From: Atopsyche davidsoni
Taxonomy: Eukaryota; Arthropoda; Insecta; Trichoptera; Hydrobiosidae
Reading direction: 5' to 3'
NCBI GenBank assembly: GCA_022113835.1
Contig: JAILWY010000018.1
Span: 10,083,001-10,147,000 of the forward strand
DNA: 64,000 bases
Shown here: in pieces, positions 38,290 to 48,130 of the stretch
Layout: each line of letters starts with the position of its first letter
Numbering within the stretch: the first letter of the stretch is position 1
Translations under genes and position numbers: made by a program
The notes under the pieces: generated by a model
Told to the model about the DNA's origin: nothing
Databases searched by the model: none
What the model saw: only the letters and a program-made list of their open reading frames with translations

Positions 38290-38326
38290 TACAATCGAGC
38301 ATGTATTATCTACATGCTCGATTGTA
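38290..38326. repeat. Perfect hairpin: 16-bp stem, 5-nt loop
   Basis: TACAATCGAGCATGTA (38290-38305) and its exact reverse complement (38311-38326) flank TTATC. The stem has no mismatch. It could fold as an RNA hairpin or a DNA cruciform. It is shorter than a usual insect pre-miRNA and sits alone in AT-rich DNA. Confidence 0.9.
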
Positions 38327-38579
38327 AGTAAGTACGAAAAATTTACATGGAGGATGACTGTGTACCAGTTGGAGTAAAATGCGTGAGGCCCATGCTAGCA
38401 ATAAACCGTTGTTTGCCCTGAAGTATCTTTCAATCAATGTGTAATATCATACATATTTTTGTATAATATTATTAGCATCGAATAAACAATGATATAAAGC
38501 AAGATTTTATTATTAGGTAAAAAAAAATGTATGTGATTTATTAACATATTTAATATCTTTTTGAAAAAATCATATCACG
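38327..38579. other. AT-rich spacer
   Basis: Nothing recognised. Confidence 0.5.
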
Positions 38580-39022
38580 GCAATAGACAAACGGGATGAA
38601 TAGGGCTACTAGTATTATCATGAAATCGGGCGATGTCTTGAATTTAAGAGGAGTGCGTATATATTCATTTCAGTTTTACGGATCGAGTAAGCTCTTGATG
38701 GAAAAAAATTTGAAGGCTCAGAATAAATTGCAAGTATCGGATGCGCCATAAGCCGCGAGTCGGAGGCGGAGGGACGGCGAGGAGTGTCGCCAGGCTCGGG
38801 GATTGGGCACGATAAGGCCCCCGAGCCGCTCGATTTATTTTACGACGGCCATGCGCCCTCATTAGGGCTCCGGGCCCCTCCGACGGCCTTCGCCCCGCAG
38901 CGCCCGGGGGCACCGCAATTACAGAGGCCGATATATGAGACAGCCAGTGGCGTGCGAGGCATGCCGACAGCTCTTCGAAAATCACGAAATATATTTGGTC
39001 ACGTGGTTTTCTTTACATTTTG
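38580..39022. promoter_or_regulatory. GC-rich island 30
   Basis: The GC-rich core at 38750-38960 has many CpGs (GGAGGCGGAGGGACGGCGAG and CGCCCCGCAGCGCCCGGGG). TCACGTGG occurs at the right edge (38999-39006). Frames on both strands are open by composition only. Confidence 0.37.
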
Positions 39023-39798
39023 ATCGATGATCTAGGTAAGTCTAGCTTTCTGGAATTGAAAATGCGAAGACGACAACCTTAAGGATTTTCTTTTTATTTA
39101 TGATCCTGTCACAATAATACAAGCGATATCATGGTAAGAATCTGAAATCTACCGTATCAAATGATTTAATAAATCGCTGAGTTTCGGTTACACAGTCTAA
39201 AGTTTTGAAAGTAATTGGCACGGTAAGATTTTCCCAAACATTGAGTTGAGAATAAAATGTAAGCAATTCAAAATGTAAAGGATACATATTAACTTTTCAC
39301 CTGAAAACTGTTGAAATTCTCAAGTGTTTATATTAGCACAACGCTACGGAATGACACGATGCCAGAGCGCATCGGTGTCCGTTGTAGTGTATAGCCAGTG
39401 GTTACGTAAATTATACACTAATTAAGTACATACCGCGAGTGAAAAGCAGCCGACGTCCACTAGATTTTTTTGCTTACCTTTAAGGATGAACCCCACCATC
39501 GAATCAAAGCCTAATCCTATTCTAGAATCAGACTAAATTCTATGTTACAATAAATAAATAATTATTTTCACAATTTATTAGGATGACAATGATGGATAAC
39601 TTTCTTAACTTCTACGATAAAATAACGTTGATAAGAGCTTAAAAATACTGTATGATCTGATATTGAATACTAACAGGAGAGCAATTGATGTATACGCATA
39701 AGAAAATACAAATATTAAATGAATATTGTTTGGAGATTATTTTTATTTTTTGTTGGAATAAGTTGAAAAGGAAAAATAATTTACAGTAATATAAAATC
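39023..39798. other. AT-rich DNA with a small GC-richer patch
   Basis: The patch at 39340-39460 is slightly GC-richer. Otherwise AT-rich. Confidence 0.45.
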
Positions 39799-40050
39799 AT
39801 GAAATTGTGCCTGTCACGTAGAAGTCTGAAATCCGACAATCGCACGCCACTGGAGCTGGCCGAGGAAAAATCGGTAATGTGGAAATACGAGAAGTGGAAG
39901 ATGCAGATGGACTGGTGGCTTGTTGCAGGACTCTGGTGTTTTCGCGGAATGTTCGTGATACTCCAAATAATTTTAATAATAAATCACGTACTTTTTCTTT
40001 TATTTATTTTAGTAATTTACTTCGAAAATAATCTGCCCGCAATTTATTAA
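39799..40050 (+). CDS. Candidate small ORF, 83 codons (unconfirmed)
   Basis: I do not recognise this gene. The frame starts at an ATG with A at -3. It reads basic and polar residues, including SDNRTPLELAEEK (residues 12-24), which resembles the first turn of an ankyrin repeat. Next comes a tryptophan- and methionine-rich stretch (WKYEKWKMQMDWW), then a long hydrophobic tail that could span a membrane. The first 170 bp are GC-richer than the flanks. The tail becomes AT-rich and looks like chance read-through. It could be an exon ending before the tail, a conserved non-coding element, or nothing. Confidence 0.15.
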   Translation: MKLCLSRRSLKSDNRTPLELAEEKSVMWKYEKWKMQMDWWLVAGLWCFRGMFVILQIILIINHVLFLLFILVIYFENNLPAIY

Positions 40051-40984
40051 TAGCAAACAAAAAAAGCCAAAAACCAATATGATAAAATTGTTCCTTCTGA
40101 AGCTAAACTGATTGAAATTATTCGCGAGAGTTAATATTACCATATTAATGTTTAATATATATTTTTTAATTTAGATAAGTAATTTTAATTGTTTTAAACT
40201 AGTTAAAAAGACACAAATAAAAATATATATACTAGCATACGGAGCACATAGTCAATAGCAGTGGGAAAAAAAGACAAATATATCTGGATTTTTTTTACTA
40301 AGATGTGGTTATTTTATTGTTAAAGCTGTTAAAAAATAGGGCGAGAAAAAAATATACACCTGAGCTGTCCCGCTTTTATTCATACTGTGTAAAATGAAAG
40401 CAATTCTTTTTCTGCGGTGCCTCACTTGTTTACAAAACGGTTGTCCTAATTAGACTTAGTTACTCAAATAACTTTTTTGATAAAAATATATTTTGCCCAA
40501 TAATCATTGATTTATTTTTGGTCTCAGCATAATTTATCGATTTACGAAGTATACAATACAATGTGGTCATTAATTACTCTCACAGTGTTTGGTTTTGTCA
40601 TATTATATTCGATTTTTGCTTATACAAAAATAATTTTAACACCTCTTTTGTGATGTACAAATATTTTAGCGTTTATTTTCTAATGATTTATAATTTATGT
40701 GAACTTCAATGACTTTATCTCACATATTTTATATGCACACAAGAAATAGTTTTTATTGACATTGCAATAATAATAAATGTAAGTATTTGCATTACTAAAA
40801 AATAGTTTTCTTGTTGTTTTGAACTGCTATTCCAAGTTGAACATTCTAGAAACAGATAAATATAATTTCCAAATAGTTGTTATTTACACACAACTCAATA
40901 TATTGAGTTAAATTAAATTAAATTAAACTCAATGTTTGCGTGACTTACTAATGTGAGTGTGTTTGTTTCTACATTCTTATATAT
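40051..40984. other. AT-rich DNA with an 18-bp palindrome
   Basis: AACTCAATATATTGAGTT (40892-40909) is a perfect palindrome followed by four AAATT-type units. No gene is seen. Confidence 0.55.
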
Positions 40985-41108
40985 TATTAGCGTGGTTTTA
41001 CTTCGTTCCATTAGGGATATCCTTGCCCTGAGCGTTTGATGTCGTTCCTACCCCTCTTGTGTATATAATGCCTAGCCGCAGATAGATACCACGACTGGCT
41101 TATCAGGT
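40985..41108. promoter_or_regulatory. Upstream part of a promoter-like block
   Basis: GC-richer unique sequence immediately 5' of the TATA/initiator pair at 41109-41138. It includes a second TATATAAT (41062-41069). Confidence 0.25.
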
Positions 41109-41138
41109 TATAAAAATCAGATGTGTGCGGCTATCAGT
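41109..41138 (+). promoter_or_regulatory. Candidate TATA plus initiator core promoter
   Basis: TATAAAA begins 27 bp before the A of a TCAGT initiator (41134-41138), which is canonical insect core-promoter spacing. The next 80 bp look like a leader and contain ATGATTATGG (from 41200). The frame from that ATG stays open for 26 codons and ends at 41278-41280. Possible donors are GTAAAT at about 41180 and 41242. This could be the first exon of a non-coding RNA, of an unseen gene, or an alternative first exon of charybde about 19 kb downstream. No transcript evidence is available. Confidence 0.4.
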
Positions 41139-41250
41139 CTTAAGCACTCTACAAAACCGTAATAAGTCAACAAGTGTAGTGTAAATATCAAACGACTGCA
41201 TGATTATGGAAGATAATGCCTGCCGTCTATCCACAGCCAGTAGTAAATTT

Positions 41251-41584
41251 CGAATAAAATTCAATTTTACCACAAAACGATAGTTTTAAATATCTTTGGT
41301 TTACACGTAGTATTCGAGAAGATTGATTGAGAATTGATAAATATAATCATATGTTTAATACAATTTTAAATAAAGCTTTAAAAAAATTATAAAATCCGTC
41401 ACTGGCATAAGTAAAAAACATTTTTTATAAACTCACATACCTTTTAAATTGGGAAATTTAAGTATCAATAACTGATAGTTGAGTTTCTACTTGGCATTCT
41501 TATAATGTCGATTGTATTGTTCAACTGGCTTATTATGATTTTGTTGCTTTGCAAATTACGTGGATATAGAGTTTAATCGCTCTG
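41251..41584. other. AT-rich spacer
   Basis: Nothing recognised. Confidence 0.5.
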
Positions 41585-41915
41585 CTTGCATTAATCCGGA
41601 AAATTTATTGCAATGCGGCGGCAGAATTTCGTCACACAAATAGGGCCGTGGCAATTTGAAAACCTACTGAGGTTTAAATCTACTTTGCATGTAGAGAGTA
41701 CTCGTGATTTAATATCGGTGTCGATTATTTCGGTAAGTTTAACTTGGCAGCGTTCCACAGATTTATTACACACTCAAACTCAGATTAATTTGCATTCACA
41801 ACCGCGTCGGCCATCGAGCATCCGAGTGCGGTTCCAGCCTCACGAGGGTAATGATGATGACGCTCGTGCAGGCTGTACCGGCTCTTCGGAGCTGGGTCAA
41901 ATAAGCAGAATCAGT
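41585..41915. promoter_or_regulatory. GC-richer island 31
   Basis: It has patches with GCAATGCGGCGGCAG and CCGCGTCGGCCATCGAGC. The 123-codon plus-strand frame at 41613-41984 is not a recognisable protein. Confidence 0.27.
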
Positions 41916-42199
41916 CAAATTATCTACTTTTTTAATTCATTTACTAAATTAAATTTTCACACGCTTACATTAAGTTACATTTAATTTATCTTCTCGTCTT
42001 GTTGCCTAATTTCGGAAAGAGCGCACGCTTCTTTGTATTAGATAATTGAGGAATATTCTGCGGATTCTACTCCTTGTATCGTCATTAGGAGTCGAAACAA
42101 AAACAGCGCTTCGTCCATCGTAATTTTTCAATCTACTCATTGAATCGTTTAAAAATATTAGTTATTTTGACCGAGGAAAAGTTGAGAATACTTCTAACG
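41916..42199. other. AT-rich spacer
   Basis: AT-rich sequence with nothing recognised. Confidence 0.45.
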
Positions 42200-43030
42200 C
42201 CCTTCACTGGGGCTCCGAAGTGTGCGCAAAGCGACGGAATAGACTCGTCCGACGCTCCGACTCGTTCTACTTATGCGGACAAAAAAGGTACAAGGGTAGA
42301 GAGGAGAAGAGATTTAAATAAACGGCTCTTCGAGATCTCGGACACGTAAAGATAAAACACCCCAGCAGTGGTCCTCGCTGCGGGAGAGTTACAAGAAAAA
42401 AGAGGGGAGGCGAGCGAGCGCCTTATCGCCGCTGCCGTGGCCGCGGAACCGAAATCGATTTGTTTTCTTTGCGCTTCCGAATTCTCGATCCGACCGAAAA
42501 ACACGCCAAGAAAAATAGCATCTCCTCCTTGCAGCGGGAGTCGGCCACCGCGGAGTGCCCCTCCCGAGCACCGCTGACAACAATGTGCATAATTTATTCC
42601 GCACGGCTCATTTCACACTTCATACGGGGACAAGGACTGCCATCGCGCCGTGGGACTCTCGAATAATGCACATCCTAATTATGGCTCACGCCATTTCAGT
42701 AAACAGCGAGCGTACGAAATATACTCGAATGATGTGTCCTCACGCACTGCGGCCGGCGTCTGACGCGGCTGTGCCGACCGAGCCTCCGCGAATAAAAGTA
42801 AAGAGTCCTTTGTTGCCGGCCGGTCGGGCGCGCGGCCCGACAGCTATTAGAATTAACGGGGTCGCGGCGAGACTGCATTTGCATTCGGATAATGTGCGGC
42901 GCGTCGATGGCTGCCCTGGCTGCCCTGCCTGCCCAGCCTGCCCAGCCTGCGCTGCCGGTGCTCGTGTCTACTGTACGTGCGTGTCGTGTGTCACTGCTCG
43001 TCGCCGCTGGATGCAGGGACGCTAATCTAG
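42200..43030. promoter_or_regulatory. Largest GC-rich island (32), about 800 bp
   Basis: Continuous GC-rich sequence with embedded AT-rich cores, including TAATTA (42676-42681) and the octamer ATTTGCAT (42877-42884). A direct repeat of GCCCAGCCTGCC-type units lies at 42905-42955. Many overlapping frames, up to 156 codons, are open on both strands. None has a recognisable domain, and their amino-acid make-up shifts with composition. I read this as a regulatory block or a CpG-rich promoter rather than coding. Confidence 0.42.
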
Positions 43031-43565
43031 GGATGCAAACGACACATCGATTTATATTTTACAAAAAATCAAATTACATTATCAATTTTAAGCTCCAGGT
43101 TCTCACCGTTCAACGATTTCTTTCTCATCTGTAAAAGCACTTAAAAGTTAAACTTACTTAACATAACCCAACATTATCTGCTTTACATACATTAAATTAA
43201 ATAAACAGCATTAATATCCTTGATTTTATTAACCGATGAATTACAAAAAAAAGGATCGATGTTTTCTTTTTGTTTGTCCGTCCCTGCTAAAAACGGCTTA
43301 TTTGTCGATAACGATCGTGTTGCCAGGCAAAAAGAAGCCAACGCAAGCGGAAAAAAACCTAATAACTGTGATGCAACCAATGACTTAAAAGATATAATGT
43401 ATTAAAAAAACGATTTAACATTATTAGCTACATGCATTTTACAAGTATAATTGACGGGTACATGTTTTAAAATTATCGATGATTAAAACTACATGTTAAA
43501 TCACAAAAAAACTAAGCCAACTATACCAAAATATAAAAATATTAAAAAATACGTAGCTCCGTGTA
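43031..43565. other. AT-rich DNA with a modest island at 43245-43375
   Basis: The patch contains GTTGCCAGGC (43319-43328), one of three copies of this 10-mer within about 2 kb. Confidence 0.4.
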
Positions 43566-43960
43566 TTTTGTATGTTTCGGAAACAGCGTTCGCTTTGTGT
43601 ATCCATCAATGACATGATGTCGATAAAGCTGCAAGGTTCGCCTTATTTTTTTTATGAAAATATCATCCCCCGTCCGGGATTATGCGAGGACATGGCGGAG
43701 CGCCACAGAGCACAGAGAGGGACGAAACGAAGTTTCTTTGTTCTTTAGAAATGACGTCACAAAGTTTTCACTCGCCTCTTCAATTTCTAAAGAGGCGCCT
43801 GCAGATATTAGGATGTTTTTAGAAAATTGACATTGGAGCAAAGGCCGTACACTGCATCCGAGGTTTAACCACAGCGACACAATAAAGTAAAAATATTTTT
43901 AATAATATTTTAAAGTAGTCTATATTACGGTGGCGCCTATCTTCGAGAGCCGTAGGTAAT
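43566..43960. promoter_or_regulatory. GC-richer island 33
   Basis: It includes GACATGGCGGAGCGCC (from 43690) and AATGACGTCAC (from 43750) with a full TGACGTCA at 43752-43759. No exon is seen. Confidence 0.32.
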
Positions 43961-44299
43961 AAATACAACTATTTGTGATTATGAAGACGAAGGGGGGGAC
44001 GCATCGTAGATATGTTTGCTAAGTAAACGAGTGCGACATGTTAAAATATTAATAAATACGTGCATGCTTTTGTACGAATACCAAATTAATAATTTTTATT
44101 AATTACAAGTAAATCAATCGTAAGTTCAAAATATTTTAACTCGTTGTCGTATGGTTTGAGATATCTTTTCAACACCAGTATGCGCACTGACGGAATAAAT
44201 TGTTTGTGAGCTCGGGGTAAGATGCATTTTCTGGAGAGTGAAATTTTTAAATTATTACCACAAGAATGATTGATCAGAAAATACAATGCGATGACTTGC
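43961..44299. other. AT-rich spacer
   Basis: Nothing recognised. Confidence 0.5.
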
Positions 44300-44590
44300 A
44301 GCAATTTTTGCGCTGTTCTTGATTGATGGGTGCATTTTTGCCTCGGCCCTGGCAGAGTGCGGGGAGGTGCGCACTTATCGCAGGCACTCCTGCACACCGC
44401 GGCCGCGTGGATCGGGGCTCATCCGAGGCTCGCGTGTGGCGCACCAACACTCGCCTGTGCGAGGGGTGGCCGCGGCGAGGGCTCGCATGCACAGCTAGAG
44501 GTGGCATCCCCATACCTGTAGGCATATGGTATGGAGGAAATGACATATCGCGGTTGCCAGGCGGGTTGATGGATATTCAGTTAAAATAAT
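44300..44590. promoter_or_regulatory. GC-rich island 34
   Basis: CpG-dense core (ACCGCGGCCGCGTGG at about 44396). GTTGCCAGGCGGG is at 44553-44565. Four overlapping frames of 63-103 codons on both strands are compositional. Confidence 0.37.
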
Positions 44591-45200
44591 AGAAAATGGC
44601 CACAGTGTGATTTTTTAACTTTACCCTGCTGCATAAATCTTGCTAATTTCAATTTAAATAAACGTTACATAAAACTTGTATATAAAATTTATTTATGGGA
44701 GAGTTTTATTTTGTTTTTAATGTAAATCAATCAATCGTTTAGAAAGTATTTAATTTGTTTATGTAGTCGCACTACCCGGATTTGATCTTGTGAGCTCATG
44801 CTCAGTATACAACTATTCTCACTATTATATGACGGTAAATATACATAGTATTTAGGAGGGTAAAAAAAAAAAATATTATGTTTTTAGGATTTGTGTTTTA
44901 TTAACCTTAGTGATTTATTAATTTGTTATTGGTAAAAGATACGTTTGAAATATTTTTATATTTGTCAGACCATCATTAGCACTAACTAGTCAAATGATGC
45001 TTTGTATGCATTATATTTGAATATGACTACCGGGTTGTACGTAAATTAATAAACTCAATCTCGAATAGAAATGCATTTTTCAATACAAAATATAACAAAG
45101 AGAGTCGTTCTATAATTTTTCCAGTTAATATGAGTAATTAAAAAGCATTAAAAACCTGAAAGGCAAACAAAAGCGAAGCATTATATTAGAATGACTTAAT
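44591..45200. other. AT-rich spacer
   Basis: Nothing recognised. Confidence 0.55.
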
Positions 45201-45720
45201 CAGTTTCATTTGTGTGTACTTTCTATGGTAAAGATGTGTGCGACGTGTGCGACGTGTGCGACGTGTGCGACGCGCGCCACGGACACGTCCACCTGCGAGG
45301 GCGCCGCGCGGCGGTGTGAGTGCTGCAGCGGCGGCCCCTTCGCGTCGGTGTCGGTGTCGGTATCGGTGCTCATTCACTGTTGCCAGGCGGGCGCGCCGCT
45401 CGGCAGATTTGCATAGCAACAAGACTCGGCAGCTCGGCAACTCGGTGTAACATCCTATGAAGTATTAAAAAATAAAAGTTTCGCGATAGGGGCGGCGGAT
45501 CGCGCACCCTCGGCTAATTTGAAATCGATTTTTAGTTAATTCGGATAGAGATGCCGTTTTGAGAACGTCGCTTTCCGGGACGGGCGGATGAAAAAACACT
45601 TTCGTATTCGAGTGTGCCTGCCTTTGTTTGTTTCTTCATAGCTGGCGGTTTTATTATTCTGTTTGTACTTTGATAGATGATTCGAATGAAGCTCCGACCG
45701 CCGCTAAGTGACAGACATTT
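45201..45720. promoter_or_regulatory. GC-rich island 35
   Basis: It holds a 9-bp minisatellite (45236-45271) and GGTGTC-type hexamers at 45346-45370. TTCACTGTTGCCAGGCGGG (45373-45391) and ATTTGCATAGCAA (45407-45419) follow. Several of these words recur in other islands of the window. Confidence 0.4.
45236..45271 (+). repeat. 9-bp minisatellite, four exact units
   Basis: The unit GTGTGCGAC is repeated four times without change, then degenerates into GCGCGCC. The multiple of three keeps frames open and explains the open frames here. Confidence 0.9.
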
Positions 45721-46034
45721 AAGCTTTATTGATTTTAACTAGGCCGTCTATTTTTAGAACAAACGAGAGAAAGAGAATAAATAAATATTATACGAATGCT
45801 GAGTATAATTATTCCGTTTGCTTGGACACGAAACGACAAGTTAGAACGTGAAGACATGTGTACTTATACAATTACTCATTGATTGTTCGTATCGTGTGAC
45901 ACATAATATGCACCATTTATATTTATGTATATCAGTACTTTAATCAAATGAATTCATTTTTTTAATAAAACGGCCCCGTTCTATTGATAATATTTGTCTA
46001 CTTCAATAAATCAATTCAGTAACACACAAAAACA
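45721..46034. other. AT-rich DNA, possible internal part of a Helitron
   Basis: AT-rich sequence leading into the Helitron-type 3' end at 46061. I could not place the 5' boundary. Confidence 0.35.
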
Positions 46035-46061
46035 TCGCTTGCAAAGCGACGGGTATGCTAG
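46035..46061 (+). mobile_element. Helitron 3' terminus
   Basis: The stem TCGCTT (46035-46040) and AAGCGA (46044-46049) around the loop GCA is followed by CGGGTATG and then CTAG (46058-46061), with T as the next base. A short GC-rich hairpin about ten bases before a CTRR end, inserted next to T, is the hallmark of Helitron rolling-circle transposons. No Rep/helicase gene is present, so it is a non-autonomous or truncated copy. Confidence 0.6.
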
Positions 46062-46263
46062 TACATTATAATTCATTTTTTACTTTGAATTCCCTAGATT
46101 TGTTTTGGTGAACCTTGTGTTTGCGAAGATGTAGCTGTGGATAGACAGGCCATCAATTATGAGAATCGTAAGTAACAAGTGGGATATTTGGTGCTTTTGG
46201 TTTCTTTGGTTCCCTCGCGTCCCGGCGCTGTGCTCGTCAAATCCGCTTGACGTTTGAAATGTG

Positions 46264-46455
46264 CCGGGCGGGGAGGGGAGGGGCGGGGCGGGGAGGGGCG
46301 GGCGGGGCGGGGAGGGGAGGGGCGAGGAGGGGAGGGGCGAGGAGAGGAGGGGCGGGCGGGGCGGGGAGGGGAGGGGCGAGGAGGGGAGGGGCGGGCGGGG
46401 CGGGGAGGGGAGGGGCGAGGAGGGGAGGGGCGGGCGGGGCGGGCGGGGGCGCAGG
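46264..46455 (+). repeat. G-rich minisatellite, 39-bp units
   Basis: The word GCGGGCGGGGCGGGGAGGGG starts at 46298, 46352, 46391 and 46430, giving spacings of 54, 39 and 39 bp. The whole tract is G runs separated by A or C on the plus strand, with strong G-quadruplex potential. Open frames of 73-171 codons through it are repeat artefacts. Confidence 0.9.
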
Positions 46456-46648
46456 CGCGCTGCAGCCGCCCTTAGCCGATTGATCCGCCCAGCACTGACC
46501 CTACTCCTCCGTGTAACTAATGTAACAGCTATCCGAAACATCCCATACACACCTTCCTTAAACCGAAGCCCGTACAAATACCTCACGTCGAACAACAGCG
46601 CCTTTCATTATTTTGCCGGTGTCTTAATTTAAATATGTTTTTTAGATA

Positions 46649-47222
46649 TCTACTATAATAATAGCCATTGTGTGTGTGTGTGTGTGTATGTTTCATTTTT
46701 TGGTTCTCTATAGAATATCATAGCTGATTTTTTGCACGTAAGTTCAGTAAATTTTTCCGCAGTTATGTGCCGAATTTCAAGACGATAGGATAATATTTTC
46801 ATTCATAAACTAATTTAATAAAATTAAAAAATATGCTTTAGCGAGTTTCAATATGTACGAATTATATGATTCTGTTGTTCACCGCGAGAATTTCAAATTT
46901 AGAACTTTTACAAAAAAAAAACAAATTTTGATGCTTTGTAAAATTTTCCAGTTTATGTCAGCTTGACATTTGAAGTACCAATTTTATTTTTCTATCGAAA
47001 TTATTATACACATCATTAATTACACAAAATGTCTAGGCACAGCAAATGTAATTCAAAAAGAATTGCACAATTGAACGTGATAAAGGTTGCATCAAATAAA
47101 AATGCAGTGAAAGTGATGCGTTGTTTGTGACACGAAATGTGGCAGAAATGTCAAGCAATGAATGAAGAAAAAAAAGGAACAAGACAGTCCTATAATAAAA
47201 AAATGGTATGTAACACTCATTT
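46649..47222 (+). pseudogene. Possible 5' remnant of an autonomous element with a broken ORF
   Basis: An AT-rich leader begins TCTACTATAATAATAGCC (46649 on, after an A), has a TG microsatellite at about 46669-46687, and leads to an ATG at 47029. The frame reads MSRHSKCNSKRIAQLNVIKV and continues to 47222 with a single TGA (47128-47130). It then reaches ATGGTATGT, which looks like a splice donor. It resembles the 5' end of a transposon gene, perhaps a Helitron given the TC start after A, but I cannot name the family. Confidence 0.2.
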
Positions 47223-47744
47223 GTGATGAATATTTCCTAGAATGGCTTCGCATTCGAAATTAATATCCAGTTATTCAAAATATATGTGTACAAAATTAAA
47301 GCAAATATTCATCTAATCGTTCAACGAATACGTCATTCTGAGACGGGCTACATTTCTAGTGTATAAATATTCTTCAAATAAGTGATGCTTCGTAGATACA
47401 TTTGACTTCATAAATGTAATGCATTTTGGTATTACAACTATTTGTTAAATGCAGTTTTAAAAGACAATGATTTCTCTTTTTACATATTTCTAATAATATA
47501 AAGAAAAAAAGTTTTTGGGATATGTCTCTAATTGTGTAGTTATCTAAAAAAAAAAATTATTAACACTTCTTTAAATATTACATTGATTCGTAGCAAATTG
47601 TTAAAGCAGTAATGTTTTGTGACAATATTTATCTTATATAAATATCAAGTATTTATTTTATTTTTATAATTATATGTTACCAAATATCTCATACGTAAAT
47701 AAATGTCGACATAAGATATGCTCATTTGAAATCTAGGATCCAAA
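47223..47744. other. AT-rich spacer
   Basis: Nothing recognised. Confidence 0.55.
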
Positions 47745-48130
47745 GGTGAGAAGCATGGCTGTCATGATCGGCTTCCCATGCGAGATAAAATTATCATGCC
47801 GCCTCTAGTCGAGTACGTCGACTGACAGACTCACTGGAGCCGAAAAAATCCTAGCTTTGCAAAATAATAATTATTTTCTACCTCGGGATTGTTCTGCTGC
47901 CGCCTAGGACGCTGTACAAAACGTTTGGTAATTAATTTAAAAGTTTCATACCAGCGATAAGGCCGGCAGAGTAAACATCATAATTAACCGTATCAAATGT
48001 CACCGGAAACTACTCTACACCGACTCGTACAAATGAACGATTAATTTCTCGAAACGCTATCTTCCAGTAAATTATTTTTATAGTAATGCATTGAGCTCCT
48101 CGCCGCAAAATGCGGCTAGATTATTACAAC
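47745..48130. promoter_or_regulatory. GC-richer island 36 with AT-rich homeobox-like cores
   Basis: Unique sequence of intermediate GC with AATAATAATTATTTT (from 47864), GGTAATTAATTT (from 47927) and CATAATTAACC (from 47978). Repeated TAATTA-type cores favour an enhancer reading. Confidence 0.33.

Noticed and set aside
42555..43025. 156-codon plus-strand open frame in the largest GC-rich island
   Set aside because: Several frames on both strands are open here because stop codons are rare in GC-rich DNA. The translation includes a repeat-driven CPACPACPAC run and no domain. It is kept only as part of the island entry.
46080..46595. 171-codon minus-strand frame and three long plus-strand frames
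   Set aside because: They are produced by the G-rich minisatellite. The translations are PPLPS- and GGRGE-type repeats.
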